A stretch of 64,000 nt of DNA, from the NCBI RefSeq assembly GCF_028609805.1, contig NZ_CP063189.1, forward strand, positions 2,170,001-2,234,000, written 5' to 3'. Every line of letters begins with the position of its first letter. Position 1 is the stretch's first letter. Under the pieces are notes generated by a model that was not told where the DNA came from, searched no databases, and worked only from the letters and a program-made list of their open reading frames with translations. Origin of the DNA: Corynebacterium massiliense DSM 45435 (GTDB taxonomy: Bacteria; Actinomycetota; Actinomycetes; Mycobacteriales; Mycobacteriaceae). A program made the translations under genes and the position numbers. Positions 62,811-64,000 of this stretch are shown one piece after another.

Positions 62811-63908
62811 CTACTGCTCGCCGTCACCGCCGATGAGGCCCATGATGCGCTCGAGGTCGTCCTGATCGCCGAACTCGACGACCATCTTGCCCTTCTTTTT
62901 GCCCATCGTGACCGTGACCTTGGTGTCGAAACGGTCCGAGAGTTTCTCCGCGGTATCGGTGAAGTACTGCGGCTGCGGAGCCTTCTGGCGCTGCGGGGCG
63001 GCATCCTTCTTGCCCTCGCGCTTGTATAGCGTCACGGCTTCCTCGGTAGCGCGCACGGACAAGCCCTCAGCGATGACGCGCTGCGCGATGTGATCCATCG
63101 CCTCCTCGTCACCGTCCAAGCTGAGCAGAGCGCGGGCGTGCCCGTTGGACAGCACGCCGGCGGCTACGCGGCGCTGCACCGACACCGGCAGGCGCAACAG
63201 GCGCAGCGTGTTGGTCACCTGGGGGCGCGAGCGGCCCAGGCGATCGGCGAGCTCGTTCTGGGTCACGCCGAATTCCTCGAGCAACTGCTGGTAGGCGTTC
63301 GCCTCTTCCAGCGGGTTGAGCTGCACGCGATGGATGTTCTCCAACAGCGCGTCGCGCAGCATCGTGTCGTCCGCAGTGTCGCGGACGATGGCCGGAATGG
63401 TGGCCAACCCGGCCTTCGCGGCGGCGCGCCAGCGGCGCTCGCCCATGATGAGCTCGAAGCCGCCGCCGGCCTCCGGGCGCACCACGATCGGCTGCAGGAG
63501 CCCAAACTCCTTGATGGAGTGGATGAGCTCCGCCAGATCGTCCTCGTCGAAGACGGTGCGCGGCTGCTGCGGGTTCGGCGAGATCTCGCCGATGGGCACC
63601 TCGCGGTAGGTCGCGCCGATAGCCGCCGGCTTCGGCTGCTTCTTCTTCGACGTGCCCGCGTTGATGGTCGGCGCGCCCTTGAGCTTCTTGCCGCCGCCAT
63701 CGCCACGCTCGCGGGAGCCCGAGGCCGACTCTGCGCCCTTGCCCTGACCCTCGCCGGACTTGGGCTCGGGCCGGCGGGAGGTGGCGTTGCCCAGGATGAC
63801 GTCGGCGGCGCTATCGCCCAGGCGCGGCTTGCGCTGCGGGACGTCCGGTCCAGACGGGATGAGCGCCGCGAGTCCTTTGCCTAAGCCGCCTTGCTTCTTG
63901 TCCGCCAT
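62811..63908 (-). CDS. parB: Chromosome-partitioning protein ParB
   Basis: A CTP-dependent clamp that loads at parS and spreads. It is 365 aa. The start [18 protein letters not shown] is the ParA-contacting N-terminus. The CTP-binding domain has NPQQPRTVF, then [12 protein letters not shown] (box II) and [14 protein letters not shown]. The HTH region ([20 protein letters not shown]) reads parS, and the C-terminal part dimerises. Matching parS sites lie at 37.6-50.5 kb. The ATG directly abuts the parA stop. Confidence 0.97.
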   Translation of the reverse strand: MADKKQGGLGKGLAALIPSGPDVPQRKPRLGDSAADVILGNATSRRPEPKSGEGQGKGAESASGSRERGDGGGKKLKGAPTINAGTSKKKQPKPAAIGATYREVPIGEISPNPQQPRTVFDEDDLAELIHSIKEFGLLQPIVVRPEAGGGFELIMGERRWRAAAKAGLATIPAIVRDTADDTMLRDALLENIHRVQLNPLEEANAYQQLLEEFGVTQNELADRLGRSRPQVTNTLRLLRLPVSVQRRVAAGVLSNGHARALLSLDGDEEAMDHIAQRVIAEGLSVRATEEAVTLYKREGKKDAAPQRQKAPQPQYFTDTAEKLSDRFDTKVTVTMGKKKGKMVVEFGDQDDLERIMGLIGGDGEQ

Positions 63909-64000
63909 CTAGTCCTGTCCTTCCAGTTGCGCGTAGATTTCCGGGCTGACGCCGATGGCGCCGGTGGTCTCGTGCGGCGGGTAGTCGCCGCGCTCATCAA
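63909..64000 (-). CDS. parA: Chromosome-partitioning ATPase ParA, C-terminal end only
   Basis: The window holds the last 29 or so codons: DERGDYPPHETTGAIGVSPE, then a short tail and TAG at 63909. The rest continues beyond the right edge. It is the upstream gene of the parA-parB operon. Confidence 0.85.
   Translation of the reverse strand, partial: DERGDYPPHETTGAIGVSPEIYAQLEGQD

Overview
The window is high-GC actinobacterial chromosome and almost certainly Corynebacterium. Two gene orders support this: dnaB-rplI-ssb-rpsF-GT87-ponA, and yqgE-pcnA / mutT4-DUF6049-murJ::pseudokinase-pepN-sigM-trxB-trxA-cwlM / parB-parA. Both match the origin-proximal order known from Corynebacterium and Mycobacterium. 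There are no phage, IS, CRISPR, rRNA or tRNA genes that I can recognise. The right end runs into parA, so dnaA/oriC probably lies a few genes beyond position 64000.

Layout. (1) 1-10.2 kb: a 5'-truncated copper ATPase, then a leftward block: dnaB, rplI, ssb, rpsF, a small membrane protein, a GT87 glycosyltransferase, ponA and a DUF5318 gene. The dnaB-rplI gap carries three perfect DnaA boxes. (2) 10.2-18.5 kb: a MarR regulator with a universal stress protein, NAD(P)HX repair (nnr), tRNA hydroxylase trhO, a DUF1846 protein, nei, and a DUF222/HNH protein. (3) 18.5-30 kb: accessory functions. These are an ABC exporter divergent from a NarL-type two-component system and flavoprotein; a TetR regulator with a paired palindromic operator facing an ABC-2/YhgE-like membrane protein; VanZ; a YhdH/AcuI-type reductase; and an FAD oxidoreductase. 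(4) 29.5-31 kb: a DUF4143 AAA ATPase behind 23-bp-period repeats, next to a DUF3072 gene that has lost its start. (5) 31-47.4 kb: leuS, a fused dihydroxyacetone kinase, several transporters and secreted proteins, and a set of decayed genes (a frameshifted small ORF, a truncated MOSC gene, a collapsed azlC and an orphan gene stub). (6) 47.4-64 kb: the conserved cell-envelope/redox/segregation block.

The main non-coding signal is a set of parS centromere sites, GTTTCACGTGAAAC: four perfect copies (37.6, 38.1, 42.5 and 46.8 kb) and one single-mismatch copy (50.5 kb). They lie 12-26 kb from parB in the same window, and three of them are beside decayed genes or inside one. ParB would load here, so the 37-51 kb stretch is probably the centromere-like domain of this chromosome.

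Functional links. MurJ, CwlM, PBP1A and the GT87 enzyme serve envelope synthesis. SigM, TrxB and TrxA form a thiol-stress group in which the anti-sigma gene found in mycobacteria is absent. CwlM has lost the zinc ligands of an amidase and looks like a purely regulatory protein. I see no strong candidate for an entirely new multi-gene system. The best leads are the repeat-controlled DUF4143 ATPase, the DnaA-box cluster at dnaB and the parS domain with its decaying genes.
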